From: Labedella populi
GTDB taxonomy: Bacteria > Actinomycetota > Actinomycetes > Actinomycetales > Microbacteriaceae
Length of the DNA stretch: 64,000 nucleotides
Direction: 5' to 3'
Assembly: GCF_004078655.1 (NCBI RefSeq)
Contig: NZ_RZNC01000003.1
Coordinates: forward strand, 372,001 to 436,000
The notes beneath the pieces are model-generated. The model was not told where the DNA came from and ran no database searches. It saw nothing but the letters and a program-made list of their open reading frames with translations. The position numbers and the translations under genes were made by a program. Shown here piece after piece: positions 28,421 to 36,721 of the stretch; positions within the stretch are counted from its first letter, which is position 1, and the number at the start of each line of letters is the position of its first letter.

Positions 28421-31078
28421 TCAGGCTCCGACGGATCCGACGACGGCCGAGAGAGCCGCGTCGATCTTCGTCACGTCGCTGCCGCCGCCCTGAGCAAGGT
28501 CGTCCTTGCCGCCTCCGCCCCCGCTGAGGACACCCGCTGCGGTGCGCACGAGGGCGCCGGCCTTCACTCCTGCGGAACGCGCGGATTCCGTCGTGGCGAC
28601 GATCACGACGGGGCGACCGCCGATGTCCGCCGCGAGGGCGACCACGGCCGATTCCGTCGCGAGCTTCGCGCGCACTTGCGCGGCGAGCGATCGCAACTCG
28701 TCCCCGGAACCGATGGCTCCGAGGTTCTCGGCGACGACGAGGTGCTCTCCGACCCGATGAGCCGCCTTCGCAAGCGTCGGGACGCGTTCCGCGAGGGCGC
28801 GCGACTCGAACGCCTGGATGCGCTTCTCCGCCTGCTTGAGACTCGAGACGAGCTCGGCAATGCGATCTGGCAGTGTCTCGCGCGGTGTCTTGAGGCTGCT
28901 CGAGAGCTGCGAGACGATGGCGCGCTCGACGGCGAAGTCGCGGAAGGCCTGAGGGCCGACGAGCGACTCGACGCGTCGATTGGTCGATCCGACGGACGAC
29001 TCGCTCACGAGGTTGATGATGCCGACCTCTGCGCTCGATCGCACGTGCGTGCCCGCACAGAGTTCGCGCGACCAGGGCCCGCCGATGTCGACGACGCGCA
29101 CGACATCGCCGTACTTCTCTCCGAACAACGCCATGGCGCCGAGCGACTTCGCCTCCTCGAGCGGGAGTTCACGCGTGACGACCTCGAGGTTGTCCTGGAT
29201 CGCGTTGTTCGCGATCTCCTCGATCTCGGTGCGCGTCTCGGCGGAGAGCGCCTGGTTCCACGAGAAGTCGAGGCGCAAGTAGCCGGCTTTGTTGTACGAG
29301 CCGGACTGGTGCGCGTTCGGCCCGAGCACCTGTCGGATCGCGGCGTGGATGAGGTGTGTCCCCGAATGCGCCTGGCGCGCGCCGCGGCGGTAGTCCGCAT
29401 CGACGATCGACGTCGCCTCGGCGTCGACCGAGACCTCTCCGCTCGTCACACGCACCGTGTGTGAGATGAGTCCCTTGACGGGCTTCTGCACGTCGAGGAC
29501 CTCGAGCTCGAAACCCGGACCGACGATGACGCCCTTGTCGGCGTCCTGTCCGCCGGACTCCGCATAGAGCGACGTCTCGGCGAGGATCACTTCAGCCGTC
29601 TGACCGACCGACGCCCGCGACACCGACTCGCCGTCGACGATGATGCCGAGCACTCGCGAGCCCGTCTCGAGCTCGTCGTAGCCCGTGAAGACCGTCTCCC
29701 CGGCCCGCCGGAACTCGCTGTACGCAGAGAGGTCGGCGAGAACCGACTTCTTCGCCTTGGCATCCGCCTTCGCGCGCGTCCGCTGCTGCGTCATGAGAGA
29801 GTCGAAGGCCTCCCGGTCGACCGAGAGCCCCGCCTCCTCCGCGATCTCGAGCGTGAGGTCGATCGGGAATCCGTAAGTGTCGTGAAGGAGGAACGCGGTG
29901 TCGCCGGGGAGCGCCGCTCCGCCGGCGGTCTTCGTCTTGTCGACGGCGAGATCGAGGATGGTCGTCCCGCCGGCGAGGGTGCGGAGGAAAGCCTCCTCCT
30001 CGCCTATGGCAGCGGCGGACAACCGGTCGTACTCCGTCTCGACCTCGGGGTACGCCGCCTTCATGGCGTCGCGCGAGGCCGCGAAGAGCTCGGGGAACGT
30101 CGCACCGTCGACGCCCAGCAGCCGCATCGACCGGACGCTCCGGCGGAGGAGCCGACGCAGGATGTAGCCGCGGCCCTCGTTCGACGGGGTGACACCGTCG
30201 CTCATGAGCATGAGGGACGATCGGACATGGTCCGCGATGACGCGCATGCGGATGTCGTCCTCGTGCACGGCACCGTACCGACGACCGGACAGACGCGCGG
30301 CCTCGTCGAGCACGGGGCGGACCTGATCGATCTCGTACATGTTCTCGACGCCCTGCTTGAGGAAGGCGACGCGCTCGAGGCCCATGCCGGTGTCGATGTT
30401 CTTGCGGGGCAGATCGCCCGCGATGCGGAAGTCCACCTTGCTGCGGACATCCTCGATCGCATACTGCATGAACACGAGGTTCCAGATCTCGACGTAGCGG
30501 TCGTCGTCCGTCGCCGGTCCCCCGTCGGCGCCGTACGCGGGACCCCGGTCGAAGAAGATCTCGGAGCACGGACCGGCCGGACCGGCCTGGCCCGTCGACC
30601 AGTAGTTCGTGTCCTTCCCGAGCCGCTGGATGCGTTCGTCGGGAAGCCCCGCGATCTGCTTCCAGAGCCGGATGGCCTCGTCGTCGTCCTCGTAGACGGT
30701 GACCCACAGGTCCTTCTCGTCGAAGCCGTAGCCTCCGGCCGACTCGGGGCTCGTCAGCAACTCCCACGCGTAACCGATCGCCCCCTCTTTGAAGTAGTCG
30801 CCGAAGGAGAAGTTGCCGTTCATCTGGAAGAAGGTGCCGTGGCGCGGCGTCTTGCCGACCTCTTCGATGTCGTTGGTCCTGATGCACTTCTGCACGCTCG
30901 TCGCTCGCGGGTACGGCGCCGGAACGAGCCCCGTGAGGTACGGGATGAAGGGGACCATCCCGGCCACCGTGAAGAGGAGCGTGGGGTCGTCGCTCACGAG
31001 CGACGCCGACGGCACCACGGTGTGGCCTCGCGAGCCGAAGAAGTCGAGCCAGCGTTGCCGGATGTCAGCTGTCTGCAT
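28421..31078 (-). CDS. alaS: Alanyl-tRNA synthetase
   Basis: Charges tRNA-Ala and clears mischarged Ser/Gly. The 885-residue protein has the class II core at the N-terminus (RQRWLDFFGSRGHTVVPSAS, TSVQKCIRTNDIEEVGKTPRH), the editing domain with HSGTHLIHAAI and CAGTHV zinc ligands near residues 570-680, and a C-terminal Gly-rich oligomerisation domain with GGGGGKDDLAQGGG. Start ATG at 31078 is canonical (MQTADIRQRW). It is the first gene of a long run down to aroQ. Confidence 0.97.
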   Translation of the reverse strand: MQTADIRQRWLDFFGSRGHTVVPSASLVSDDPTLLFTVAGMVPFIPYLTGLVPAPYPRATSVQKCIRTNDIEEVGKTPRHGTFFQMNGNFSFGDYFKEGAIGYAWELLTSPESAGGYGFDEKDLWVTVYEDDDEAIRLWKQIAGLPDERIQRLGKDTNYWSTGQAGPAGPCSEIFFDRGPAYGADGGPATDDDRYVEIWNLVFMQYAIEDVRSKVDFRIAGDLPRKNIDTGMGLERVAFLKQGVENMYEIDQVRPVLDEAARLSGRRYGAVHEDDIRMRVIADHVRSSLMLMSDGVTPSNEGRGYILRRLLRRSVRSMRLLGVDGATFPELFAASRDAMKAAYPEVETEYDRLSAAAIGEEEAFLRTLAGGTTILDLAVDKTKTAGGAALPGDTAFLLHDTYGFPIDLTLEIAEEAGLSVDREAFDSLMTQQRTRAKADAKAKKSVLADLSAYSEFRRAGETVFTGYDELETGSRVLGIIVDGESVSRASVGQTAEVILAETSLYAESGGQDADKGVIVGPGFELEVLDVQKPVKGLISHTVRVTSGEVSVDAEATSIVDADYRRGARQAHSGTHLIHAAIRQVLGPNAHQSGSYNKAGYLRLDFSWNQALSAETRTEIEEIANNAIQDNLEVVTRELPLEEAKSLGAMALFGEKYGDVVRVVDIGGPWSRELCAGTHVRSSAEVGIINLVSESSVGSTNRRVESLVGPQAFRDFAVERAIVSQLSSSLKTPRETLPDRIAELVSSLKQAEKRIQAFESRALAERVPTLAKAAHRVGEHLVVAENLGAIGSGDELRSLAAQVRAKLATESAVVALAADIGGRPVVIVATTESARSAGVKAGALVRTAAGVLSGGGGGKDDLAQGGGSDVTKIDAALSAVVGSVGA

Positions 31079-31141
31079 GTTTCCGTTCGAGTCGTACGGG
31101 GGCGCCGGGCGCCCGGTGTGCGGTGAGGACGACGGGGTCCG

Positions 31142-31375
31142 TCAGTCCTTCGAGAGCTTGTCGATCGCGTCTTCCGCCTCGCGCGTCACGCTCTCGAGCG
31201 AGGCGCGCAGCTCGGCCTCGCGCTCCTTGTAGGCGTCGGCGATCGAGTCGCCGAACTCGCGGAGCTTCTCGTCGAGGTCTGCGAAGAAGGCCCCGCCACG
31301 CTGCGACCGATTGATCTGGTGGGCGACGGCGAAACCGCCGACGATACCGACGATGAGCCAGAAAACGGATCTCAT
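31142..31375 (-). CDS. Small single-pass membrane protein between rpsD and alaS
   Basis: 77 residues: one membrane helix (residues 4-18, VFWLIVGIVGGFAVAH), then a charged amphipathic helix with regular Glu/Lys spacing (DEKLREFGDSIADAYKER) that could form a coiled coil, resembling the general YtxH/DUF948-like style. Family and function are not recognised with confidence, although small membrane proteins at this spot upstream of alaS are common in actinobacteria. RBS-like GGAGGAGCAC lies 3-4 nt before the ATG. Confidence 0.75.
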   Translation of the reverse strand: MRSVFWLIVGIVGGFAVAHQINRSQRGGAFFADLDEKLREFGDSIADAYKEREAELRASLESVTREAEDAIDKLSKD

Positions 31376-31508
31376 GGTGTGCTCCTCCGGGGGGCCGCTC
31401 GGCGACAGGTGACCAAGAAGCCATCCTAGTCCGCCGGTAGCGGACGGGGGCGCGGTCCTCAGGCGGCGGATTGTCGCTGCGTCCCGCCCCCAGCGGTCCC
31501 GGCACGCC

Positions 31509-31540
31509 GAAGGGGGCCACGGCGAACCGTGACCCCCTTC
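31509..31540 (-). terminator. Strong hairpin terminator after rpsD
   Basis: On the minus strand GAAGGGGG-U-CACGG, loop UUCG, CCGUG-G-CCCCCUUC: a 14-bp stem with one U-G wobble closed by a stable UUCG tetraloop, 20 bp past the rpsD stop. No long U-run. It isolates rpsD from the alaS operon. Confidence 0.75.
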
Positions 31541-31559
31541 GGGTGATGAGTGGTGCGTG

Positions 31560-32189
31560 TCAGCGAGCCGCGTAGTACTCGACGACGAGCTGGACCTCGC
31601 AGGTCACGGGGACCTCAGCACGCTTCGGGTCGCGGACGAGCCGCGCCTGGAGCTTGTCGAGCTCGACCTCGAGGTAGCCCGGAACCTTGGGCAGGACGTC
31701 GGCGTGACCGCCGGCGGCCGCGACCTGGAAGGGCTCGGTGCCCTCGCTGCGGGCCTTGACGTGGATGAGCTGACCCGGCTTCACGCGGAACGACGGGCGG
31801 TCGACGATCTTGCCGTCGATGAGGATGTGACGGTGCACGACCATCTGACGCGCCTGAGCCGTGGTGCGGGCGAAGCCGGCACGCAGGACGAGCGCGTCGA
31901 GGCGGTGCTCGAGGATCTCGACGAGGTTCTCACCCGTCAGGCCCTTCGTGCGACGCGCCTCCTGGAAGGCGATGCGGAGCTGCTTCTCGCGGATGCCGTA
32001 CTGGGCGCGGAGACGCTGCTTCTCACGCAGACGAACGGCGTAGTCCGAGTCGGCCTTCCGCTTCGAGCGACCGTGCTCACCCGGGGCGTACGGACGCTTC
32101 TCGAGGTAGCGGGCGGCCTTCGGGGTGAGCGCGATGCCGAGCGAACGCGACAAGCGGGTCTTGCTACGGGTACGTGACTTGGTAGACAC
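31560..32189 (-). CDS. rpsD: 30S ribosomal protein S4
   Basis: Primary 16S rRNA binder that nucleates 30S assembly. The 209-residue protein has the N-terminal segment SLGIALTPKAARYLEKRPYA, the S4 RNA-binding domain (LEHRLDALVLRAGFARTTAQ) and the tail VQLVVEYYAAR. No CxxC cysteines are present, so it is the zinc-free (C-minus) form. GTG at 32189 has AAAGGA 5-6 nt upstream. It stands alone here, away from rpsK/rpoA, as in several actinobacteria. Confidence 0.97.
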   Translation of the reverse strand: MSTKSRTRSKTRLSRSLGIALTPKAARYLEKRPYAPGEHGRSKRKADSDYAVRLREKQRLRAQYGIREKQLRIAFQEARRTKGLTGENLVEILEHRLDALVLRAGFARTTAQARQMVVHRHILIDGKIVDRPSFRVKPGQLIHVKARSEGTEPFQVAAAGGHADVLPKVPGYLEVELDKLQARLVRDPKRAEVPVTCEVQLVVEYYAAR

Positions 32190-32439
32190 GGTTTCCTTTC
32201 GGATGGAATTCTCTGACGTCTCCACGGCGCCGTCGGCGACATGGGTCGGAGCGCGTACGCGCGCCCCGGAAAGTCCACGGGGAACCTTCCGAACGACTCG
32301 GCCGTCCACGACTTCGCAGCAGGGGACGATCGATGTTCGGTTGTAAGAGGGTTCGTGCCAGGGCCGCTCGGCTACAGAGCGCATCCCGTCGGTCGTCGTC
32401 GCGCAGCCGCACGCTCGGACAGGACCTAGGCCGCCGACA

Positions 32440-32445
32440 ATCCTA
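32440..32445 (-). promoter_or_regulatory. Candidate extended -10 box for rpsD
   Basis: TGCTAGGAT on the minus strand, i.e. a TGN-extended TAGGAT, lies 251 bp upstream of the rpsD start and just past the rarA stop. No clear -35 hexamer. The long leader that would follow could host S4 autoregulation, but no recognisable S4-binding pseudoknot was identified by eye. Confidence 0.35.
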
Positions 32446-32446
32446 G

Positions 32447-32468
32447 CACGGGCCGGGGTCAGCCCGTG
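32447..32468 (-). terminator. Hairpin overlapping the rarA stop codon
   Basis: Perfect 7-bp stem CACGGGC / GCCCGTG with an 8-nt loop that contains the rarA TGA, directly followed by the TAGGAT box. It could terminate rarA transcripts, though it lacks a U-run. Confidence 0.35.
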
Positions 32469-33799
32469 ATACCGCGGATGATACGGCGGAGCTTCTCGAG
32501 CCGGGAACCGACATCGCGCTCGTTGCCGTGCGTCGTGGGCTTGTAATACCGCGCTCCCGACAGTTCGTCCGGGAGGTACTGCTGCTGCACGACACCGAGG
32601 TCCGCGTCGTGCGGGTACTTGTAGCCCTTGCCGTGACCGAGCTTCTTCGCCCCGGCATAGTGCGCGTCGCGCAAGTGCTTCGGGACCCGCCCGAACGCTC
32701 CGGCACGCACGTCCGCGATCGCGGCGTTGATGCCGTTGTACGCGGCGTTCGACTTCGCGGCGGTCGCGAGGTAGACGGTCGCCTCAGCGAGCGGTATCCG
32801 CCCCTCGGGCATACCGATCAGTTGAACGGCGTCCGCCGCGGCGACCGCGATCGGCAGCCCCTGAGGGTCGGCCATCCCGACGTCCTCAGCCGCCGAGATG
32901 ATGAGTCGACGCGCGATGAAGCGCGGATCCTCCCCCGCCTCGATCATGCGCGCGAGATAATGCAGCGCCGCATCGACGTCCGAGCCCCGGATCGACTTGA
33001 TGAAGGCACTGATGACGTCGTAGTGCTCGTCGCCGTTCTTGTCGTAGCGCAACAGCGCCCGATCGACCGCAGTCGAGACGATGTCGTCGGTGATGACGGG
33101 GCGCTCGCCCTCGTCGGCGACCGCCGCCGCCGAGAACGCCGCGGCCTCGAGGGCCGTGAGCGCTCTCCGTGCGTCGCCCGAGGCGAGCCGCACGATCGCG
33201 TCCTTCGCCGCATCGTCGACGTCGACGCGGCCACCGAGCCCGCGCGGGTCCTCGATGGCGCGGTCGACGAGGAGGTGCAGGTCTTCGTCGGAGAGCTGCT
33301 CGAGGGTGAGCAGGAGGGAGCGGGAGAGGAGCGGGGAGATGACCGAGAACGAGGGGTTCTCGGTCGTCGCGGCGATGAGGATGACCCAACCGTTCTCGAC
33401 ACCGGGCAGCAGCGCGTCCTGCTGCGCCTTCGTGAAGCGGTGGATCTCGTCGAGGAAGAGGACCGTCGACAGCCCGTAGAGATCGCGACCGGAGAGCGCC
33501 TCCTCCATGACCTGCCTGACGTCCTTCACGCCCGCGGTCACGGCGGAGAGCTCGACGAAGCGCCGCCCCGACGAGTGGGCGATGGCCTGGGCGATCGTGG
33601 TCTTGCCGGTGCCGGGCGGCCCCCACAGGATGACGGACACCGAGCCCTTCGTCCCCTCGGTGTCGCTCGCGAGGCTCCAGAGTGGAGAACCGGGACCGAG
33701 CAGGTGCCGCTGCCCCGCGACCTCGTCGAGGCTGCGCGGGCGCATGCGCACGGCGAGCGGCGACGATCCCGGATGCAGTCCGGGCGCGGAGGAGGGCAT
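32459..33799 (-). CDS. rarA: Replication-associated recombination protein A (RarA/MgsA)
   Basis: AAA+ ATPase of the clamp-loader/RuvB class that acts at stalled replication forks. The 446-residue protein has [19 protein letters not shown] (Walker A), [19 protein letters not shown] (Walker B), the sensor [16 protein letters not shown], and a C-terminal tetramerisation domain with [20 protein letters not shown] and QQYLPDEL, all family hallmarks. The ATG at 33799 follows a GGAGAC and a TAGCCT box closely, so the transcript may be leaderless. It is divergent from the cyclophilin gene. Confidence 0.94.
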   Translation of the reverse strand: MPSSAPGLHPGSSPLAVRMRPRSLDEVAGQRHLLGPGSPLWSLASDTEGTKGSVSVILWGPPGTGKTTIAQAIAHSSGRRFVELSAVTAGVKDVRQVMEEALSGRDLYGLSTVLFLDEIHRFTKAQQDALLPGVENGWVILIAATTENPSFSVISPLLSRSLLLTLEQLSDEDLHLLVDRAIEDPRGLGGRVDVDDAAKDAIVRLASGDARRALTALEAAAFSAAAVADEGERPVITDDIVSTAVDRALLRYDKNGDEHYDVISAFIKSIRGSDVDAALHYLARMIEAGEDPRFIARRLIISAAEDVGMADPQGLPIAVAAADAVQLIGMPEGRIPLAEATVYLATAAKSNAAYNGINAAIADVRAGAFGRVPKHLRDAHYAGAKKLGHGKGYKYPHDADLGVVQQQYLPDELSGARYYKPTTHGNERDVGSRLEKLRRIIRGITG

Positions 33800-33844
33800 G
33801 TCTCCAGGCTACCGGCCGCCCCCGACAGCGATCCGCGCGCCCTT

Positions 33845-33874
33845 TTGCGACGCCGACGACGCGCCCCGTACAGT
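33845..33874 (+). promoter_or_regulatory. Candidate sigma-A promoter for the cyclophilin gene
   Basis: TTGCGA (33845-33850), 18-bp spacer, TACAGT (33869-33874). Predicted start near 33881 gives a leader of about 57 nt to the GTG at 33938. Good spacing, moderate hexamers. Confidence 0.45.
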
Positions 33875-33937
33875 TCTATGGGGTTCGGGTCCGGCCCCAC
33901 TTCTCCGGGCAGCGCCCGGTCGACAGCGGAGGAACAC

Positions 33938-34732
33938 GTGGCACCGAGCAAGAACGAGGAACGTGCGTCACGGGAAGCACGTCAGCGCCTGAAGGCCTAC
34001 AAGGCCCGTCAGGCCGTGCACGAGCACCGCGCCTCCCGCCGTGTCCGCGACAACTGGATCGCCGCGATCCTCGTCGTCGTCGTCGGCGCCGGCGTGACGC
34101 TCGGTCAGCTCGCCTTCCTGCAGGTCGGCCCGTTTCAGGCTGCTGCGACTGCGACCCCCTCGGCCGGCGCGAGCGGCGAGGCCGAGACGCCGCCGGCCGT
34201 CGAGCTCCCGTCGCCCGACTTCGCGGAGAATCGGACCTGGACGGGCACGATGACGATCAACGACGTCCCGCTCGCGATCTCGCTCGACGGTGCGGCGGCT
34301 CCGCAGGGTGTGTCGGCGTTCGTCGCGCTCACGCAGGCCAGCTTCTACGACGGATTGACGTGCCACCGACTCACGACCTCCGACGGCTTCGGAGTCCTCC
34401 AGTGCGGCGACCCCGAGGGCAACGGGCAGGGCGGTCCCGGCTTCAGCTACGGCCCGATCGAGAACGCACCCGCCGACGACGTCTACCCCGCCGGGACGAT
34501 CGCGATGGCGCGCACCTCCGGGGACGGGGAGAGCATGGGTTCGCAGTTCTTCATCGTCTACGAGGACACGACGATCCCGTCGGACGAGGCGGGCGGCTAC
34601 ACCGTGCTCGGAACCGTGACGGACGGCTTGGACGGACTCGTCTCGGGTGTCGTCGATGCCGGCACGGCGGACGGCTCCACCGACGGTGCCCCGGCCGTTC
34701 CCACGACCATCACGTCGGTAACGGTTCAGTAG
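33938..34732 (+). CDS. Membrane-anchored peptidyl-prolyl cis-trans isomerase, cyclophilin type
   Basis: A 264-residue protein: Arg/Lys-rich cytoplasmic N-terminus, one signal-anchor helix (residues 40-62, WIAAILVVVVGAGVTLGQLAF), a Pro/Ala/Thr linker and an external cyclophilin domain (residues about 88-264) with FVALTQASFYDGLTCHRL, GTIAMART and MGSQFFIVYED. Cyclophilins speed proline isomerisation during folding; the topology puts this one outside the membrane. GTG at 33938 has GGAGGA 7 nt upstream; no in-frame alternative fits. In mycobacteria ppiB sits beside relA, and a similar link holds here. Confidence 0.9.
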   Translation: MAPSKNEERASREARQRLKAYKARQAVHEHRASRRVRDNWIAAILVVVVGAGVTLGQLAFLQVGPFQAAATATPSAGASGEAETPPAVELPSPDFAENRTWTGTMTINDVPLAISLDGAAAPQGVSAFVALTQASFYDGLTCHRLTTSDGFGVLQCGDPEGNGQGGPGFSYGPIENAPADDVYPAGTIAMARTSGDGESMGSQFFIVYEDTTIPSDEAGGYTVLGTVTDGLDGLVSGVVDAGTADGSTDGAPAVPTTITSVTVQ

Positions 34733-34828
34733 CACTGTCTCCGGCGCGGACTTCCTCCGTAATAGGCTGGGCACGATTCTCTCGACGGTGGCAGTTCTCT
34801 GCGACCGCAAGCGACAAGGGTGATGCAC

Positions 34829-36058
34829 GTGACAACGACTGGTCAGCAGGAGTGGGGCCGCGTCGACGACGACGGCACCGTTTACGTCCGCGAGGGTGAG
34901 GACTGGCGGAGCGTCGGTCAGTTCCCCGATGGCTCGCCTGAAGAGGCTCTCGCCTACTTCCAGCGGAAGTTCACCGACCTCGCCGGTCAGGTCGTGCTCC
35001 TCGAACAGCGTGCGAAGCGCGGCGCTCCGGCCTCCGACGTCGCGCGGGGTGTCACGCGTCTCCGCTCCGAACTCGAGGCTCCGAACGCCGTGGGCGACAT
35101 CGAGGCGCTCCGCGTCCGCGTCGCGGCCCTCGACACGACAGTGACCGAACTCACCGAGCAGCAGTCGGAGGAGGCGAGCGCCCAGCTCGCCGAGGCGGTC
35201 GCCGAGCGCACGGCCATCGTCGAGGAGGCGGAGGCCCTCGCGGCTCTCGACCCGGCGAAGGTCCAGTGGAAGCAGGCGACCGAGAAGCTCAACGACCTCT
35301 TCGCGCGGTGGCAGAGCCACCAGCAGTCGGGGCCCAAGCTTCCGAAGAACGAGGCGAACGAGCTCTGGAAGCGTTTCCGCACGGCGCGTACGACGATCGA
35401 GCAGCACCGCCGCACGTTCTTCGCCGAGCTCGACTCCGTCCACCGCGACGCGAAGTCGAAGAAGACGAAGCTCATCGAGCAGGCCGAAGCCCTCATCCCG
35501 AAGGGCAGCGACGGCGTTCCGGGGTACCGGGACCTCCTCGACGAGTGGAAGCGGTCCGGTCGTGCCGGAAAGAAGACCGACGACGCATTGTGGGCACGAT
35601 TCAAGGCGGCCGGCGACGCCATCTACCAGGCGAAGGCGGCCGTCGATGCCGCTGAGAACGAGGAGTACTCGGCGAACCTCGAGGTCAAGCTCGCCCTGCT
35701 CGAGGAGGCCGAGCCGCTTCTGAAGGAGACCGACGTCGACGCTGCGAAGAAGGCGCTCATCTCCATCCAGCGCCGCTGGGACGCGGCCGGAAAGGTTCCG
35801 CGCGACCACGTCCGCTCGGTGGAGGACAGGCTCCGAAAGGTCGAGCAGGCGGTTCGTGCCCTCGAGGACGAGCAGTGGCGGAAGAACAACCCCGAGACCA
35901 AGGCCCGGACGCAGGGACTGGCTGCTCAGCTCAGCTCGGCCATCGAGAAGCTCGAGGCCGATCTCGCCGCTGCTCAGGCCTCCGGCGACTCTCGAGCTGA
36001 GGCCGAAGCACGCGAGGCCCTCGAGACACGGAAGGCGTGGCTCGACGCCATCGGCTGA
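34829..36058 (+). CDS. DUF349 domain protein
   Basis: 409-residue, highly charged, helical protein with three or more DUF349 repeats, each a helical bundle with a WxxFKxA-like signature (ELWKRFRTARTTIEQHRRTFF; ALWARFKAAGDAIYQAKA; DAAGKVPRDHVRSVEDRLRK) and a coiled-coil C-terminus. Function unknown; the family is widespread in actinobacteria near relA. GTG at 34829 is preferred because AGGG is 8 nt upstream; ATG at 34823 and GTG at 34820 are in frame but lie on the ribosome site. A TAGGCT box at 34763-34768 may be its -10. Confidence 0.88.
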   Translation: MTTTGQQEWGRVDDDGTVYVREGEDWRSVGQFPDGSPEEALAYFQRKFTDLAGQVVLLEQRAKRGAPASDVARGVTRLRSELEAPNAVGDIEALRVRVAALDTTVTELTEQQSEEASAQLAEAVAERTAIVEEAEALAALDPAKVQWKQATEKLNDLFARWQSHQQSGPKLPKNEANELWKRFRTARTTIEQHRRTFFAELDSVHRDAKSKKTKLIEQAEALIPKGSDGVPGYRDLLDEWKRSGRAGKKTDDALWARFKAAGDAIYQAKAAVDAAENEEYSANLEVKLALLEEAEPLLKETDVDAAKKALISIQRRWDAAGKVPRDHVRSVEDRLRKVEQAVRALEDEQWRKNNPETKARTQGLAAQLSSAIEKLEADLAAAQASGDSRAEAEAREALETRKAWLDAIG

Positions 36059-36145
36059 CGTTCCCGGGCGGGAGCGGATCGTGGTCGTCCACAGATGGGG
36101 GCGCCTCGCGCGAGTCCGGGTCCTCCAGGCCGCATCCTGTCGGGC

Positions 36146-36721
36146 ATGACCTCTCTTCTCCTTCCCGCTCTCTTCGTCGATGGGCGCGAGTTCTCGATCG
36201 CGGAACTGTCGGCGGCTCGTCTCGACGGTGACCTCGTCGGCGTCGGCACCGCCTACGCCCCGATCGGGGATCTCGTCGACCACCGGCACCGCGCAGCCGC
36301 GATCGCGACGGATGTGCCGCCGGGAGGCATCGTCGTGGGACGCAGCGCCGCCTGGTTGCACAGCGGATGCGGGCGCCTGCCTCTCCCCCTCGAGATCGGC
36401 GTCACCGGTCCAGCGACTCGATGGCGACGCCCCTATCGGAGCACTCGTTCGATGCGTATCCGGCCGGAGCATCGTGAGGTCGTGGGCATCGATGGATCGT
36501 CTGTCGTGACGCTCTCCCCTATCGCCACGATCCTCGACCTCGCTCGCGTGGGGGATCTCGCGAGCGATGACACGCTCATTCGCGCCGTCGCCCAGCAGCG
36601 GGGCGTGTCTCCCGCTGAGGTGTTCGCCGCGCTCGACGGCTGGTCGCACCTTCCCGGCAAACGCGACGCACTTGCCCGCCTCGAGGAGTGTTTCGCGCCT
36701 CAGCCGCCGTTGACGCGATAG
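36146..36721 (+). CDS. AbiEi-antitoxin-like protein, orphan
   Basis: A 191-residue protein starting [20 protein letters not shown]. It resembles the actinobacterial family annotated as type IV toxin-antitoxin AbiEi family antitoxin: a short DNA-binding-like N-terminus ([15 protein letters not shown]), [13 protein letters not shown], a basic central segment and the [15 protein letters not shown] motif typical of those proteins. No AbiEii toxin gene is next to it, so a toxin-antitoxin role is doubtful. It ends 22 bp inside the 3' end of the convergent relA. Confidence 0.65.
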   Translation: MTSLLLPALFVDGREFSIAELSAARLDGDLVGVGTAYAPIGDLVDHRHRAAAIATDVPPGGIVVGRSAAWLHSGCGRLPLPLEIGVTGPATRWRRPYRSTRSMRIRPEHREVVGIDGSSVVTLSPIATILDLARVGDLASDDTLIRAVAQQRGVSPAEVFAALDGWSHLPGKRDALARLEECFAPQPPLTR

